Part shown: one piece after another, positions 34,153 through 45,785 of the stretch
Layout of the letters: each line of letters begins with the position of its first letter
Position numbering within the stretch: the first letter of the stretch is position 1
Source: Rhodamnia argentea
Taxonomy: Eukaryota; Streptophyta; Magnoliopsida; Myrtales; Myrtaceae
NCBI RefSeq assembly: GCF_020921035.1
Contig: NC_063160.1
Coordinates: 1,198,501 to 1,262,500, forward strand
DNA: 64,000 nucleotides
Direction of reading: 5' to 3'
The notes under the pieces: model-generated
Told to the model about the DNA's origin: nothing
Database searches by the model: none
Seen by the model: the letters and a program-made list of their open reading frames with translations, nothing else
Made by a program: the position numbers and the translations under genes

Positions 34153-37109
34153 TAGATGTGGCCATTTGGAATCGTGGGCCCGTAACCGGCCCGTTGACTG
34201 GGCCCACGGTTCCAAATCGGAACTGGCGGTTCCGGGCCGATTCCGACCGGTAATTATAAAAAAAAACAAAATAGTGCCAGTGGGGCAAAGAGCCGTTGGG
34301 CTCTTTGCCCCACGGCTAGGCCCCATGCAGGCCCTCTCTCCTCCTCTCTTCCCTCCCCCCTACACAGAGCCGTTGCACATGCACATGCAATGACCAAATT
34401 GGCCGTTGCCTTAAAAAAAAAATGAATTATTTTTAATTTTTGCCTATAAATACCTATCATCTCCATTTCATTTTTCTCACAAATCCTCTCAACAATTCTC
34501 TTAAATTATCTCAAATTCTATCAATTCGCTCAAATTCTCTCAATTCTCTCAATCGGATTTCCGATCAATTCTCTCAAAAATGGCAAGTGGAAGCAGAAAT
34601 GCCGACAAGGGCAAGATGACTATGGGAGATTCCAAATATCCCATTCCCGAATATGATCCTCGTGAGTATGCATGTTGGGAAGACAACGACGATAATATCA
34701 ACTATGTCCCGATTCCGAACGTTGAGCACATCCCAACACAAGAAAGTCTTCATCCTCCCACTAATGTCGAAGAAACGTCAACGGCAAATGAGCCGGAACG
34801 GAAGGGTCGAGATAATACATCTGACTTGTAGCTACACTTCGACAAGGTACGTGATGAAGGCGAAGGTAAGTATAATATAAAATGAAAAGATTGTTCGTAA
34901 ACATATAAATTTACGAAAGGAGACGGCTACGAAACATTCCGTCGGCATTTGACGAAAAAATATCCAACGCAAACGGGGATAGACAATACGCAACAACAAA
35001 TTTCCGGGTACGCCACTTCTAATCCTCATCATATATTCCGTTACACCGATGCACTTTATAAACAAACATTAGCTGAATATGTTGCCCTTGATCATGCTCC
35101 GTTTAATACTAGTGAAAATTTTAATATGAAATATTTGATAAATACTGCGTTGTTCCTCAAGCACCAACTATTCCAAAAAATACTCTTAAATGCGAACTTT
35201 TTCATCTTTATAAAAAAGGAAAAAAATCTTTAGCAAAATTTTTTGCGGAATTCAATGGACATGTGCATATAGGTAGCGATATTTGGAGTGATTCTTGGCA
35301 AATTCATTCTTATATGGGTGTCACGTGTCATTGGATATGTGACGATTAGACCATTCAAAAAAGACTTAATGCATTCCGAGTTTTTGATGAAAAACATTCG
35401 GCTCATAATATTTATAGAATAATTAGGAAAGTTTTAGAAGAATATAATTTGATAAATAAAGTATTTTCAATTGGTTTTGATAATGCCGCCGCAAATACCG
35501 TTTTTATTTCCGAATTAGAAAATATTTGCAAACCCACTTTTGGCAGACAATTTTTTCACATTAGATGTGCTTGCCATGTTTTAAATTTATGTGTACAAGA
35601 TGGTTTACGAACTCTTGACATTTCTCTCGCTCCAATAAAGGGTGCAATTAAATTTTTATGGAGTCGTCCCCATTTTATGAAATCATGGGGAAAATTTTGT
35701 AAACAACATGGGAGAAGGACAAGAAGATTTCCAAAAGATATTTCGACTCGTTGGAATTTTACGTACGAGTTGCTTTGGTAAACTTTTGATTACAAAGATT
35801 TATTATGTATGTTTATTTCACAAAATATTCCCGAAATTACTTTACTTCCGCAACATTGGGACGTTTGCAAAAAAAAATTTAGATTTTTTGAAAATTTTTA
35901 ATGATGCTACTAAGATTTTATCTGGTATTTATTATCCTACTACGCATTTATTTTTAATAGAGTGTGTTAATATTGGTAGTGTTTTTAGAGAATATGAAAA
36001 TGATACTGAATTAGCTCGAACTATTTTAGTAATGCGAGAAAAATGGTTGCATTATTATTTGCAAATTCTTCTTGTCTATTTAGTTGGTATTGTTTTTGAT
36101 CCATGTATTAAATTAGACGGTTTACTAGATTATTTGAATGTATATTATCATGATTGTTTACATTTAGAAGATTTAATAGATATTTCAAATATACTAGGAG
36201 ATGTTAAAGAATCTATAGTAGTATTATATGGAGAATTTTGTAGTAGATATGGTTTAAGCGATTCCGGATCTTTACAATCTACTGCCTCACGTAGCGAAGG
36301 TGGTAGTTCACTTAGTAGAGGGTATAATATGCTCAAGAGTAGGAAAAAAAACAAAAATGGGCAATATGTAGTATTTCTGAATTAAAAAAATATTTAACCA
36401 CTCAATTTGAGTTTTGTGATGCGTAACATAGTACAGATTTCGAAATCTTAAAGTGGTGGAAGAATCACCAAATCGATTATCCAGTTCTCGCCCTCATCGC
36501 TTGTCGGATATTATCAACCCCTTCTTCAACGGTTGCGATTAAACAAGCATTTAGTGCTGGAGGATTAGTTTTGGACTCTCACTATTCAAGATTAAGCCCG
36601 GAGCCTATGGAAGCTCAAGCTTGTGTCGACAATTGGACGAGAGCGAAATTTCGACATCAAGAGCTGGATTGAGAACACGAATTTTTTAGCGATGATATTG
36701 GAGATATCACCGCTACGGGTACCACAACGAGTAGCGACGATTGACGATGAGGTAAGTTGGGGTTATCAAAGGTAAAAGAATTACATGGGCTTTGATTCGT
36801 CTATCTCCAAGAAAATATATAAGCTTTTAATGATAATTCATTAAGTTCAAGTCCATTCCTCTTCTCTCTCTTTTTTCCCCACATTTTATTACAATGTACA
36901 ATTTGATTATATTTTATAATTTATAATTTATTATGTTTATTTTATAATTTATTATTTTAAAAATTAAAATTAAAAAATGAACCGGAATGAATCGGCCTAG
37001 GAACAGGCGGTTCCGGTTCCACGAAAAGGTGGAATCGGAACCGAAACCGGCATTTTCAACGGCCGGTTCCGGTTCCACCATTTCGTAGAACCGGAACCGG
37101 CCATGTATA
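34153..37109 (+). mobile_element. Broken hAT-superfamily DNA transposon, 2957 bp
   Basis: The element is flanked by perfect 8-bp direct repeats CCTAAGAG (34145-34152 and 37110-37117), the length typical of hAT. Its ends TAGATGTGGCC and GGCCATGTATA are imperfect inverted repeats. Both subterminal zones (about 34165-34255 and 36975-37100) are rich in GGTTCCGG and GAACCGG repeats, possible transposase-binding sites. It lies inside a copia LTR, so it is younger than the copia insertion. Confidence 0.9.
34580..36690 (+). pseudogene. hAT transposase remnant (BED finger, RNase H-like core, hAT-C dimerisation region)
   Basis: From the ATG at 34580 (MASGSRNADKGKMTMG) the reading frame runs into a stop at about 34831. 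A frame with KVRDEGEGKYNIK, GDGYETFRRHLTKKYP and YTDALYKQTLAEYV follows and looks like a BED zinc finger and the region after it. At least one stop falls where the finger should carry cysteine. The core shows FSIGFDNAAANT, FHIRCACHVLNLCVQDGL and FPKDISTRWNFTYE (35449-35781). The C-terminal part at about 36430-36670 (STPSSTVAIKQAFSAGG, LSPEPMEAQACVDNW) is the hAT dimerisation domain of RICESLEEPER-like proteins. Several stops and frame changes show that it is dead. Confidence 0.85.
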
Positions 37110-37281
37110 CCTAAGAGTACATTTTATGAGATTTACTAGCAATAAAAGACATAAATAAAATATAAGAACTTTCCTACTTACAAAGATGCGGTTCCAAATC
37201 TTCAAAAACCGATAACGCTATATTTGGTTGATATCCAAAGATACAATTCCAAAATTGATGGCGCAATATTTAGTCGATACA

Positions 37282-40200
37282 TGCTCACAAGTGGAAGAGT
37301 TGAGACTGCGAATCTTCAACTTGTCTTGTAAAAATTTAAAACGTGATGCAATTGAACTTTGGTGAGAGCATCAACCAATTGGTCGGTTGTAGAGACAAAT
37401 TGCATATGGAGCTGTCGTTTGGCAACACAGACAAAGTGGAAGTTAGTTTCAATATGCTTTGTACGAGCATGAAAAATCGAATTTGCAAACAGATAAGTGA
37501 CACCAATATTATCGCACCAAAGGATGAGAGGTCCTTGAAGAGGGAACCCAAGCTCTTGAAAGAGTAACTCAAGCTAGATGAGTCCAACTGCAGCATTGGC
37601 AAGGGCTTTATAATTAGACTACGTGGAAGAGCGCACTACGGTTTGTTGTTTCCTGGAGCTCCAAGATAATTAGGACCTAGAAAAATAGCATACCCTCCAA
37701 TTGACTTCCTGTCTTCGTAGCTACTAGCCCGATCCGCATTGGAAAAGGCTTGCGAGCGAGTATCATTGCATCTAGAAAGAAGCAAACCAGACGACCTTCT
37801 ATGTTTGAGATAACGCAAGATGCGTTTCACCATTTACTAGTGGTCTTTAGTCGGTGCGTGCATGAATTGACAGGCTTTATTAACGGCAAATGAGAGATCG
37901 GGTCTTGTCAATGGCACATATTGGAGGGCGCCAACTATAGACCGATATAGAGTGGCATCGGATGTCAAAGCACCCCCTATCTCAAATGGATTTATAGTTG
38001 TGGCCATAGGAGTTCGGACAAGATTACATTCAAACATCCTAGCCCGGTGAAGAAGATCATTAATGTAATGTCTTTGAGAGAGAAACAACCCTTTATAGTG
38101 AAGGATAGTCCTATTCCAAGGAAGAAGTACAGTAGGCCAAGATCCTTAATGGAGAACTTTGCGTACAATTTCTTTAGGATTGAAATAATAGTAGAAGGTG
38201 AGTTACCTATAACTAGAATGCTATCAACATAGATTGACAAATAAATAATATCAATGCCTCTTTGATAGATAAGCAATGATGGATTTGTTTGTGATGCCGA
38301 GAATCCCAAATGAAGCAAAAATTGAAAAAGTCGTTAAAACCAGGCTCTCGGAGCTTGCTTGAGACCATATAGAGAACGATGCAACTTGCAAACAAATTTT
38401 GACAAGTTGGATTCACAAACACATGGGGCTGTTCCATGTACACCTCTTTAGAAAGAACCCCATGTAAGAAGGCATTATGCACATCTAGTTGTCACACTTG
38501 CCACCCTTGAGACACAACAAGAGATAAAATAGAGCAAATAGTGGTAATCATCACAATTGGATTGAAGGTTTTTGTATAATCCAAGTCTTACTGCTGATGA
38601 AAAACCTTACCAACTAGACGAGCTTTATAGTGCTCAAGACCGCCATCCACTTTGCGCTTAACTCTGTAAACCCGGGTACACCTAACGAGATTCATGGAGG
38701 AAGTGCGAGGGACCAAAAACCATGTGTCATTTTTCAACAACGCATTAAATTCATCATTCATAACTACATGCTGCTCAAGGATTTCGTTGGCTTAGGTGAA
38801 TGAGGTTGGTTTTGTGATGGGGAGGCGTGGTGGAGAGGTCGATGAGGAAGTTGAATGATAAAGATCTTGGAGGGGTTTGGTTCTTAGGGTAGAGGAGGTG
38901 GATGAATCAACATTAGATGATATTGAGGGAGCTTGTGTAAGAATCTATGATCTCACTATAGGGTCGGGGGAGGAACACCAATAGGAGCCGAAGCCCATGG
39001 TACTAGAATGAGCGTAGAGAGGGAAGAGTAAGGTGCTGGATTGAGAATAGAAGGAGTTACAAAGGGAAAACATGTTTCATCAAAACGAACATGTCGGACA
39101 ATGTATAAATGATTAGTGACGGGGTCAAGGTAACGGTATCCCGTATGAGAAGGATTGTACCCTAAGAAAATATAATGAATTGAGCGGAAATTCATCTTAT
39201 GGGCGTTATAAGGACGTAGATACGGAAAACATCGATACCCAAAGATTTTTATGAAGGAATAATCCGGGGGGTGATTATGAACCATGAAATGGGGAGATGG
39301 GATTTGTGACCTTAGACGGAATCCAATTGATGAGGTAGACTACCGTTTCGAATGCGTAGTGCCAATATCGGTGAGGGACAAAGCCATGAACTAATAATGT
39401 TAAATTGGTTCCTATGATGACGCTCAACCATCCCTTGTTGTTCTTGGGTATAAGAGGCAGAGTGAATATGAGAAATACAAACTTTTGAGAAAAAAGGATA
39501 GCAGCGTACGAAATTCGCCTCCCCAATTTGTTTGAATAGCTATTATTTTTTGTGAAAAATGACATTCGACAAGAGCTTGAAAAGTAAGAAAAACAAAGTA
39601 AACTTCTGACTTTGCATTAAGAGGAAAAAAACCAAATAAATTTTGTGCAATCATCAACAAAAATAACGAAATAGCGATGACTATTAGTTGAAACAAAATG
39701 AGAAGGATCCCAAACATTATTATAAATTAAATCCAATGGAAATAAACTACAAGTTGAAGACAATCTTAAAGATTAACGACTAGCCTTGCCCAATTAGCAT
39801 GCTGTACATAACTAAACTCAACCATGTGGACTGACACAATAAATTATTCTCTTTGACCATAAACCGTAAGAGATGCTCATAGGAATGGCCAAGACGTTGG
39901 TGTGATCCATCTATGGAAGTTTGTTCTGCATTACTAGCATTAGACATTGAAAGTTGTTGTGGTATGATGTAAAGATCACCACTACTTGCGTCGGAAAGAA
40001 GAACCGCCTTGGTCACTCGATCCTTAACAACAAAGTGGGTAGGATAGAATTCAAAGAAGACATTATTGTCAATTGCATATTTTTGAACCGAAAGTAAACG
40101 CTTAGAAGTATCGGGATTGTGAAGAACATCATTTAAGCATAAAGAAAGATTTGTAGTAGAGGATGGAATAGAAGAAGTACCAATATTAATGATTTTCAGA

Positions 40201-41380
40201 CCCTTACCATTTTTAACGTGTAGTTGATCCGATCCATTATAAGTTTCACGGGAAGAGAGGGATTGTAGATCGGGCGTGACAAGGTGGGAGGCACCCGTGT
40301 TAGGGTATCAAGGTAGAGTGTTGGTCGATGAAGGTAAAAGAAGGGGAGAGGCATGACTCGGCTTGGCATTAGGAGAGTCAAAGGGTTGAAAAGATGACGT
40401 ATACGAAGGAGTATGTATGGGGGCCACATAATAAAGCATACCTAGATGGTGATAGTAGCATGTGGTAGTAGTGTGATTTGTACGTTAACGGATGGAATAC
40501 CATAGTTGACCTTGTTGAGCACGACGGGCACCGCGACCACGGCCAAAGCAACCACTGCGACCCCCACGACCTATGGATTGACCGCGGCTAGAGAAAGAGG
40601 AGCTATGGAGGATGGAGGGGCAGAAGTGAAGGAATCTCGTTGAGTAGAGTTGGCAGTAGCAGAGTTAGCCAGAGAGGAAGGTTTGGAAATCAGTAACTTT
40701 TGGAAGGCCTTAATATTCTTGTGACTAACGAGAAGGCCATGAAGATCCATAAATGAGATTGGTTTAGAACAATCAAGTAATAGAGGAATAATGTCCTGGA
40801 GATCATATCGAAGACCACATAAGATATGGACATTGAAATCTTCCAGGTCAAGAGGTTTACCTACAATTCCCATCTCATCGCCCATGGATTTAACACGCTA
40901 AAGGAAATCAATAACCGATTCGTCCTATTTTTGTTGCGAACATTGAAATCCGAGATGAAGAGAGAGCATTGAGAGCATCCAAGATGGCTTTGCTAGTTGG
41001 TTTATCTAGAATGACATGTAAAACAGATTCCGAGAGAGAGGTAATTAGAAAACTCATGATAGAAGCGTCATGTTGTTGCTCGAGAACTTGTTGCACTTCA
41101 TCAGAGGGACACAATTTAGTTTCATCAACATAACCATAGAGATTTTGTCCCTTGAGAATGGGACAACCTGTGCTTTCCATAGCAAGTAATTGGATGATGT
41201 GAGGTACAGAAAAAGGAAGTGGTGAGCAGATCCAAATGGAGGAAGTACAAAAGAAGGATTTGTGGTAGGGATAGTGGCCCCGGAGCCATTCAAAGCCATG
41301 CAGACCACCGTTGTAGCAAAAAAAAAAAAAAAGAGAATAAAATGAAAACTAGGGTTAAAAAGAGGCGTGGGCCTTAGATG
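37282..41380 (-). pseudogene. Ty1/copia gag-pol remnant
   Basis: Read on the minus strand, the order is copia-like: gag (about 41308-40571; SNYLLWKAQVVPF, LDKPTSKAILDALNAL), a Gly/Arg-rich stretch and degenerate zinc knuckle (about 40560-40440), the region before integrase (HQRLGHSYEHLLRFMV, about 39900), integrase (CHFSQKIIAIQTNWGGEFRT, about 39560; IKIFGYRCFPYLRPYN, about 39250), reverse transcriptase (MHNAFLHGVLSKEVYMEQP, about 38470; YLSIYVDSILVIGNS, about 38240) and RNase H (DRKSIGGYAIFLG, about 37710). In the RT motif the usual second Asp is Ser (YVDS). Stops and frame changes occur throughout, so it is non-functional. Order gag-PR-INT-RT-RH separates it from gypsy. Confidence 0.9.
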
Positions 41381-41392
41381 GCTTTGATACCA
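41381..41392 (-). other. Primer-binding site of the copia element
   Basis: On the minus strand the sequence is TGGTATCAAAGC, close to the initiator methionine tRNA complement used by many plant retroelements. It lies three bases inside the 5' LTR. Confidence 0.85.
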
Positions 41393-41395
41393 TAT

Positions 41396-41619
41396 TGAAT
41401 TAAAAATCGTTATATATTTTCATCAAGCTTAAAGGGGTATTTATATACACAAGAGTGCATTCTACAAGATTTATTAGCAAGAAAAGAAATAAATAAAATG
41501 GAAAAACTTTCCTACTTCCAAAGATACAATTCCAAATCTTCCAAAATCGATAGCGCTATATTTGGTTGATATCCAAATATACGATTCCAAAACCGATAGT
41601 GCAATATTTGGTTGATACC
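41396..41619 (-). repeat. 5' LTR of the copia element
   Basis: About 224 bp, similar over its whole length to the split LTR at 34099-37281. It begins TGAATTA on the plus strand and ends near GATACC, where the other copy has GATACA. A clear 5-bp target duplication outside the LTRs could not be shown. Confidence 0.8.
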
Positions 41620-41979
41620 TATATACTCCGAAACTTGTTACCTACCTTGTCGGCGGTTCGAGGGTTTACCTAGGTTTAACATGTACCGTTAATTGAACGA
41701 TTATAGTGAATTATCATCAACTGCTTCCATAATACATTTGACCACAATTCATATTTAGATAAATGAATAAATATGAAATATTAACAAAGTAAATATCTCA
41801 ATCATAAATGTCGCCTAAAATGGCAACTCAAACTAGTGGTTAAAAAAAAAAAACTAGTGGTTCCAAATTATACACTTATTATTGGACTCTATGGAATAGC
41901 ATAGGATCGCTCGAAGACTTATACAACAAAACAAAACTCAAAACTTATTATAGGTTTCGGGTTCCAAATTTTATGCTCC

Positions 41980-42900
41980 ACCTACCTAGAAGCAACGCCT
42001 TCAAATATTTGGTGGTGCTCTTTTACAAATCCGTGGGCTTCTTCTTTTTTGTTCTTCTTCGAAGTATTTTTGATCTTGTTAAAAGAAACACTCTTAGAGA
42101 AGGATGTCCTTTTTGTTGAAGGTTTCACTAAAACACCATTGTTACTCTTTAGTTGTTTTACCACTTTCATGGTTAGCTTGCAAACACCTTCACAGGATCA
42201 ATATGGTTGAAGTTCAATCAAATTTATGATCTCCCTGTTCATTTCTCTAGGGAAGCGAGTGATGATTTAATCTTTCGTTTATGAAACATTGCACCTCATA
42301 ATGAATTGTTCAAACTCCCTTATATATTTCTTCATTGCTCATCTCATCTCTTATCCGGTAGAGAGATTACCAAACCTCTAACATTCCCTCATGCTTGGCG
42401 CTAATGACTTTCTTAAGAACAAAAATAAAATAAAAAATGACTATGCCTTCACCATATGAAATAGGAATATCAAGTACTTGCTTAAGAGAATTCAACTTGA
42501 GAAAGAGGCCTTACTTCTAATTACTAAGCAAGAACCTCTTTTTTATAAGTTTCTTGAATTTTTCCTAAGACTTGACTCTCTACCTTTTCCTCCTCCTTAT
42601 TCTTTGGTTTTTTAGGTTTTCCCACCAAAGTGAGGTATACTTTTTAAACTTAAGAACATCAACCTTGCATCTCTTTTCATTCGAGTAGAACTTGAAGCCA
42701 AGTACTCATTCAATAACACTCTTCTAATCAACAAAGTTATCTGAATTGAGGTTTCCTTCAAAGTCAGGCACCTTGACTACGAGTTCATGGTCATTATCCT
42801 TGTGCCTTCCTATCCTTCTTTTAACTCGATTATTTGAATCATTAGAGTCGCAACTAGTGTTGTCGGATTCATCATTGGAGTTCATACTGGTTTTCGATTA
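41980..42900 (-). pseudogene. Gypsy-type gag remnant
   Basis: On the minus strand, from about 42885, MNSNDESDNTSCDSNDSNN is followed by KDNDHELVVKVPDFEGNLN, the typical start of plant gypsy gag before the capsid-like domain. Further on, several frames give pieces such as a Lys-rich KKNKKEEAHGF and VVKQLKSNN. There are many stops. No pol sequence is attached. Confidence 0.55.
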
Positions 42901-43249
42901 GCACGACGTGACGATTAACCATATGACTTTGTTATTGTTATTGTCTCACTTAATTCTCCAATTGTGAACTCACTTTATTTGTCCCAAAGTCAAGCCTCTA
43001 ATAACCATGCTAGGGTTTCTCTCCTCTCAAAAAAAGAAGTATCGTCCCTCCCTCTTCTGTAGGGTCTTTTCTGAGGGAGAGAGAAGAGAGCCTCTCCCCC
43101 CCCACACACACATCTCTCTCATTCTCCCCCTTTGTTTTCATATCTCTGGACATCCTCTCCTTTTTTAAGTTTTCTTCATTGATTTTGCGGGTGATCTATC
43201 GACTTTCTCCATGTGGTGAGTTTTGTCCAATAAGCTCAGAATTTTGAAG

Positions 43250-43755
43250 TGCGAGCGTCTCCAAAGAATCTGCTCGCTTGCTTCGACTTCGGTGCTTGCT
43301 TCATATAGTTGAGCACGACTCCACTATTGCTTCTATAGTCGGCTTTATCTAAAAGTTCTTTTGTGATCCATTGGTTTATGCTTTGTAGGTTTTCTCTCCC
43401 AATCTAGAGTTACATTTAGATTTGCGTGTTCTTTTATTCCGATCTAGAAATAGATCTGGAATTTATAAGGCGTTATCTATGATTTTTCAACTTGGTGTTG
43501 TCGTTGTCGTCGCTATACGATGATGATGCTTGAGACGCCAAATTTAGGCGCGAACCATCTTTTGCTAAAGCCGTAGTTAGTGGAGGGATAAATTTTGGCT
43601 TGTGTTCATCAACGATGTTGATATGAGATTCAGTGATCGGCTGTCGGTTGTGCTTTAATACATTTTTGTAGAATGAGTGAGTCTCTATAGACTGTACCGA
43701 ATTGATGTATCTTTCAGATTTACTTGCTTTATTTGATTTGCATCAAGTTATACAC
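43250..43755. repeat. Diverged 0.5-kb direct repeat, copy A
   Basis: Matches 44190-44712 at an offset of about 940-956 bp. Shared words include CTATACGATGATG/CTATACAATGATG, GGCGC(G/A)(A/C)A(C/C), CAAAGCCGTA, GATGAGATTC-like and GATTTGCATC at the end. Confidence 0.65.
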
Positions 43756-44189
43756 TACTCTTTCGAATGAAACGAAAACTTTTCTTCCGATAAAAATAAA
43801 AAGGCCTTTGAGAACCAATTTAATCATTTTTCAGAACAAATATATTAGACTAAGGATTGAAGGAGTTAATCAAAACAAGTTCAGCCTTAAAGCTCCATAC
43901 CAACTTGATGCGTGGTCAAAATTAGAGGACAATAAACGTGTATGATGAATAAGTGTATGGAAATGTGTGTAGAGAAGTGTATGATGGAACGTGTTTTGAG
44001 TAAAGTAAGATGGGATTAATGAAGTTTACCACCAAGACATGGGCAATACCCTAGCCAAGGCGATAGACTTACTATTAAAAAGACCATCACTAAATAGTAT
44101 CCGTCCAGCCCTCATTCCTAAACCTACATCCTAAGGGGAGCGGTTTATCCTTGTGAACTTTGTAGATTAAACATCGAGGGCCTCAAAAT

Positions 44190-44712
44190 AATCTCCTCTC
44201 TCCATATCTGCTTACTTGCTCGATCCGGCTTTGACCGCTTGCTCTAGATTGTTGAGTGCTCCGCAAGTCTCCAATGCTCCTTTGGCGCTACCTTTAACAG
44301 TTTGTTTATCCGAAAGTGATTTTCTGATTAATGGGTATCTCTTTTTCTGCTCTTTCCTCCCGGTCAAGATTTAGATCTAGATCTAGATTTGGGTGCTTTT
44401 CTATTATATATATTATATGTGTTTTTTCAATCTGTCGATATTGTTATTGTCTCTATACAATGATGGTATTGGGGAAGTCAAACCTAGGCGCACACTGTCT
44501 CTTGGCAAAGCCGTAACTCATCAAGAGAGAAATCTCAACGTGTGCTTATCACCGATAATAATGATACGAGATTCGATGAGCGATCACCAATTGTGCTTTT
44601 ATGCTATGATAGATCCGTTCTTGTGGAATGAATGAGTTTTTGTAGGCTGTACTAAATTGATTTATTTTTCAAACATACCTGCTTTCCAGGATTTGCATCG
44701 GACTATAACTTT
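44190..44712. repeat. Diverged 0.5-kb direct repeat, copy B
   Basis: Partner of copy A. Both follow the gypsy gag remnant on the side where its 5' LTR should lie, so they could be remains of LTR or leader sequence. This is inference. Confidence 0.65.
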
Positions 44713-45718
44713 TTGGGATTTGTTTTATACAATTTTATTTTTGTCTTGTTCTATCTCATCTTATTCTATTCTATTTTATAAGGTACACTGTATGCATTAT
44801 ATATCGTGTGCAGGTTGTGAAACCCTGCTCCTTCATTCACGCATCCCCACTCCCGACCCCCTAAGAAATTGGGGAATCAAACATCCCACCTTCCCCTTCT
44901 CAAGTGGAAATGGTGGCCACCGAGGCAACCCCAGTAGTTGTTTTATTCAGAAGTTATGCACCTTTGAAATGAATTTTTTTTCCCACAAAAAAAGGATCAA
45001 TAACTCAAGCTTCACAACCAAAGTGAATTGGATAAAGAACCGATATAGAAATTGGTTCACTAGATAAAGAAATATAATGTATTATAAAATCAAGATATAA
45101 ATCCATACATTTGAGAATTCTCGCTTCTATTTATAAAGGAGCCAAGACATAGGAGCCGACCAAACATTAAAGGCCTAAGAACTAGAAAATTGCATTTCAA
45201 ACTCATGGGAACTCGAATTTTGACTCGGTGGCCTTGCAATTCAACCACTACCGCGTCATCCAATCCGCATTCCCTCGTCACATCGAATCACGGCCGAGAT
45301 TTGCCTATGCTTGCATGATTAACGATTAGGCTTGGTCGATCGAGGGGCGCCTTCAGTTGGACTTGCTTTTCGATCAACGGAATTCCCAAGCTATGATGCT
45401 CCGAGCATTACTATCCCAAGCAATTACAAACGAAAGTTGGAATGAAGCTTATTGATATCTCATCAACCATGAAATCCCAAATTTCACTAAACACGCTCCT
45501 AAGAACTTCTAGCCATAGCCCCTCTGTGCTGTGGTGCAATTTAGGACGGAGTCGTTTTGACCAGAATTCTGGATAAAACACCGTGACACGTCATCCGAGC
45601 ACGTGGGAAATGCTGACGTGTACTGCATCTGAACCTGAACGTTATCTGCTACCGCCGAGGATCGTCTCCTTCCCTCCGGCTCGAAGATCTCGTTGTCGTC
45701 ACTCGCCACAGTCCTTGT
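44713..45718. other. Intergenic region before the E1-alpha gene
   Basis: No gene recognised. The part from about 45560 on is probably the E1-alpha promoter. ORFs seen here on the minus strand are antisense to the leader and lack family features. Confidence 0.5.
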
Positions 45719-45746
45719 TCTCTCTCTCTCTCTCTCTCTCTCTCGC
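45719..45746. repeat. CT microsatellite in the E1-alpha leader
   Basis: A (CT)n tract of about 26 bases ends about 40 bp before the start codon at 45786. It is the third gene in the window with a pyrimidine microsatellite just upstream of its start. Confidence 0.85.
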
Positions 45747-45785
45747 TCTCTACACTCCGATCGTCCTCGCAGACTTTGGCTTCCC

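Larger units (their letters stand above)
34099..37281 (-). repeat. 3' LTR of copia element, split by a hAT insertion
   Basis: 34099-34152 and 37118-37281 together match the other LTR (41396-41619) in order: TGAATTA at one end, TATTTATATAC, CAAATCTTC, GCTATATTTGGTTGATATCC and GATAC at the other. Without the hAT and one copy of its target site this LTR is about 218 bp. The two LTRs differ at many positions, so the element is old. Confidence 0.8.
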
